This document shows positions 45,833-45,852 of a DNA stretch of 45,852 bases, piece after piece. The translations under genes were made by a program, and so were the position numbers. Every line of letters starts with the position of its first letter. Position 1 is the stretch's first letter. The stretch spans positions 1 through 45,852 of the forward strand of contig JAHDHF010000006.1 of the NCBI GenBank assembly GCA_020631455.1, given 5' to 3'. Origin of the DNA: Saprospiraceae bacterium. GTDB lineage: Bacteria > Bacteroidota > Bacteroidia > Chitinophagales > Saprospiraceae. The notes under the pieces were generated by a model. The model was given only the letters and a program-made list of their open reading frames with translations, searched no databases and was not told where the DNA came from.

Positions 45833-45852
45833 TCAAAGAATCACTGCAATAA

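Noticed and set aside
1-45852. CRISPR array, insertion sequence, prophage or integrative element
   Set aside because: No regularly spaced short repeats, transposase, integrase or phage structural gene was seen. The dispersed elements are irregularly placed and carry no genes.

Overview
The window is chromosomal DNA of a member of the Bacteroidota, probably a marine or environmental Saprospiria/Chitinophagia-like lineage (the class is inference only). Evidence: two secreted proteins with type IX secretion C-terminal sorting domains; a tmRNA whose tag reads GESNYALAA; promoters of the TTG ... TAnnTTTG type used by the Bacteroidota primary sigma factor; few Shine-Dalgarno sequences even in front of ribosomal protein genes; and the order rpsL-rpsG-fusA-S10-spc-alpha without tuf.

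Positions 1-7350: on the minus strand lie two tandem paralogous T9SS-secreted Asp-box proteins, each with its own terminator, then a NYN-nuclease/cold-shock-domain fusion and a LYS1-like saccharopine dehydrogenase-family enzyme. A plus-strand tmRNA gene (ssrA) with a strong terminator follows. Positions 7380-15330: a plus-strand operon (lipoprotein, small membrane protein, HEAT-repeat/cyclophilin lipoprotein), then murF, a Glu/Leu/Phe/Val dehydrogenase and an abundant-type OmpA/TSP3 outer-membrane protein. Positions 15380-17784: a minus-strand operon of a cytochrome c lipoprotein, anmK and an SDR epimerase-like protein, linked by overlapping stop/start codons. Positions 18127-25006: a TetR-controlled RND efflux operon (regulator, TolC-like channel, lipoprotein adaptor, 1192-residue pump). 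Then come a GT39-type glycosyltransferase and, on the minus strand, murB.

Positions 27797-45832: a nearly uninterrupted translation supercluster: rpsL, rpsG, fusA, rpsJ through rpsQ (S10), rplN through secY (spc), map, infA, rpmJ, rpsM, rpsK, rpsD, rpoA. rpmD and rpmJ are short and were read by hand. The S10 group has a candidate internal promoter before rplP that repeats 12 bases of the rpsL promoter region. The rpsL-rpsG and rpsD-rpoA spacers carry hairpins that could be autoregulatory.

The most unusual signal is a family of GC-rich intergenic elements present at least seven times (A-G: positions 1, 5268, 10269, 17805, 25027, 26583 and 41906). Short blocks are conserved (GTGGACAAGCG, a GCGAGTGAAACGAAGCG-like block, AGCGAANAGCGA and a TGGCCCA end). 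The hairpins between them keep pairing while their sequence changes completely. This is what a selected RNA or single-stranded-DNA structure would look like. One copy sits inside the ribosomal cluster between secY and map. No transposase, CRISPR array, integrase or phage gene is present in the window.
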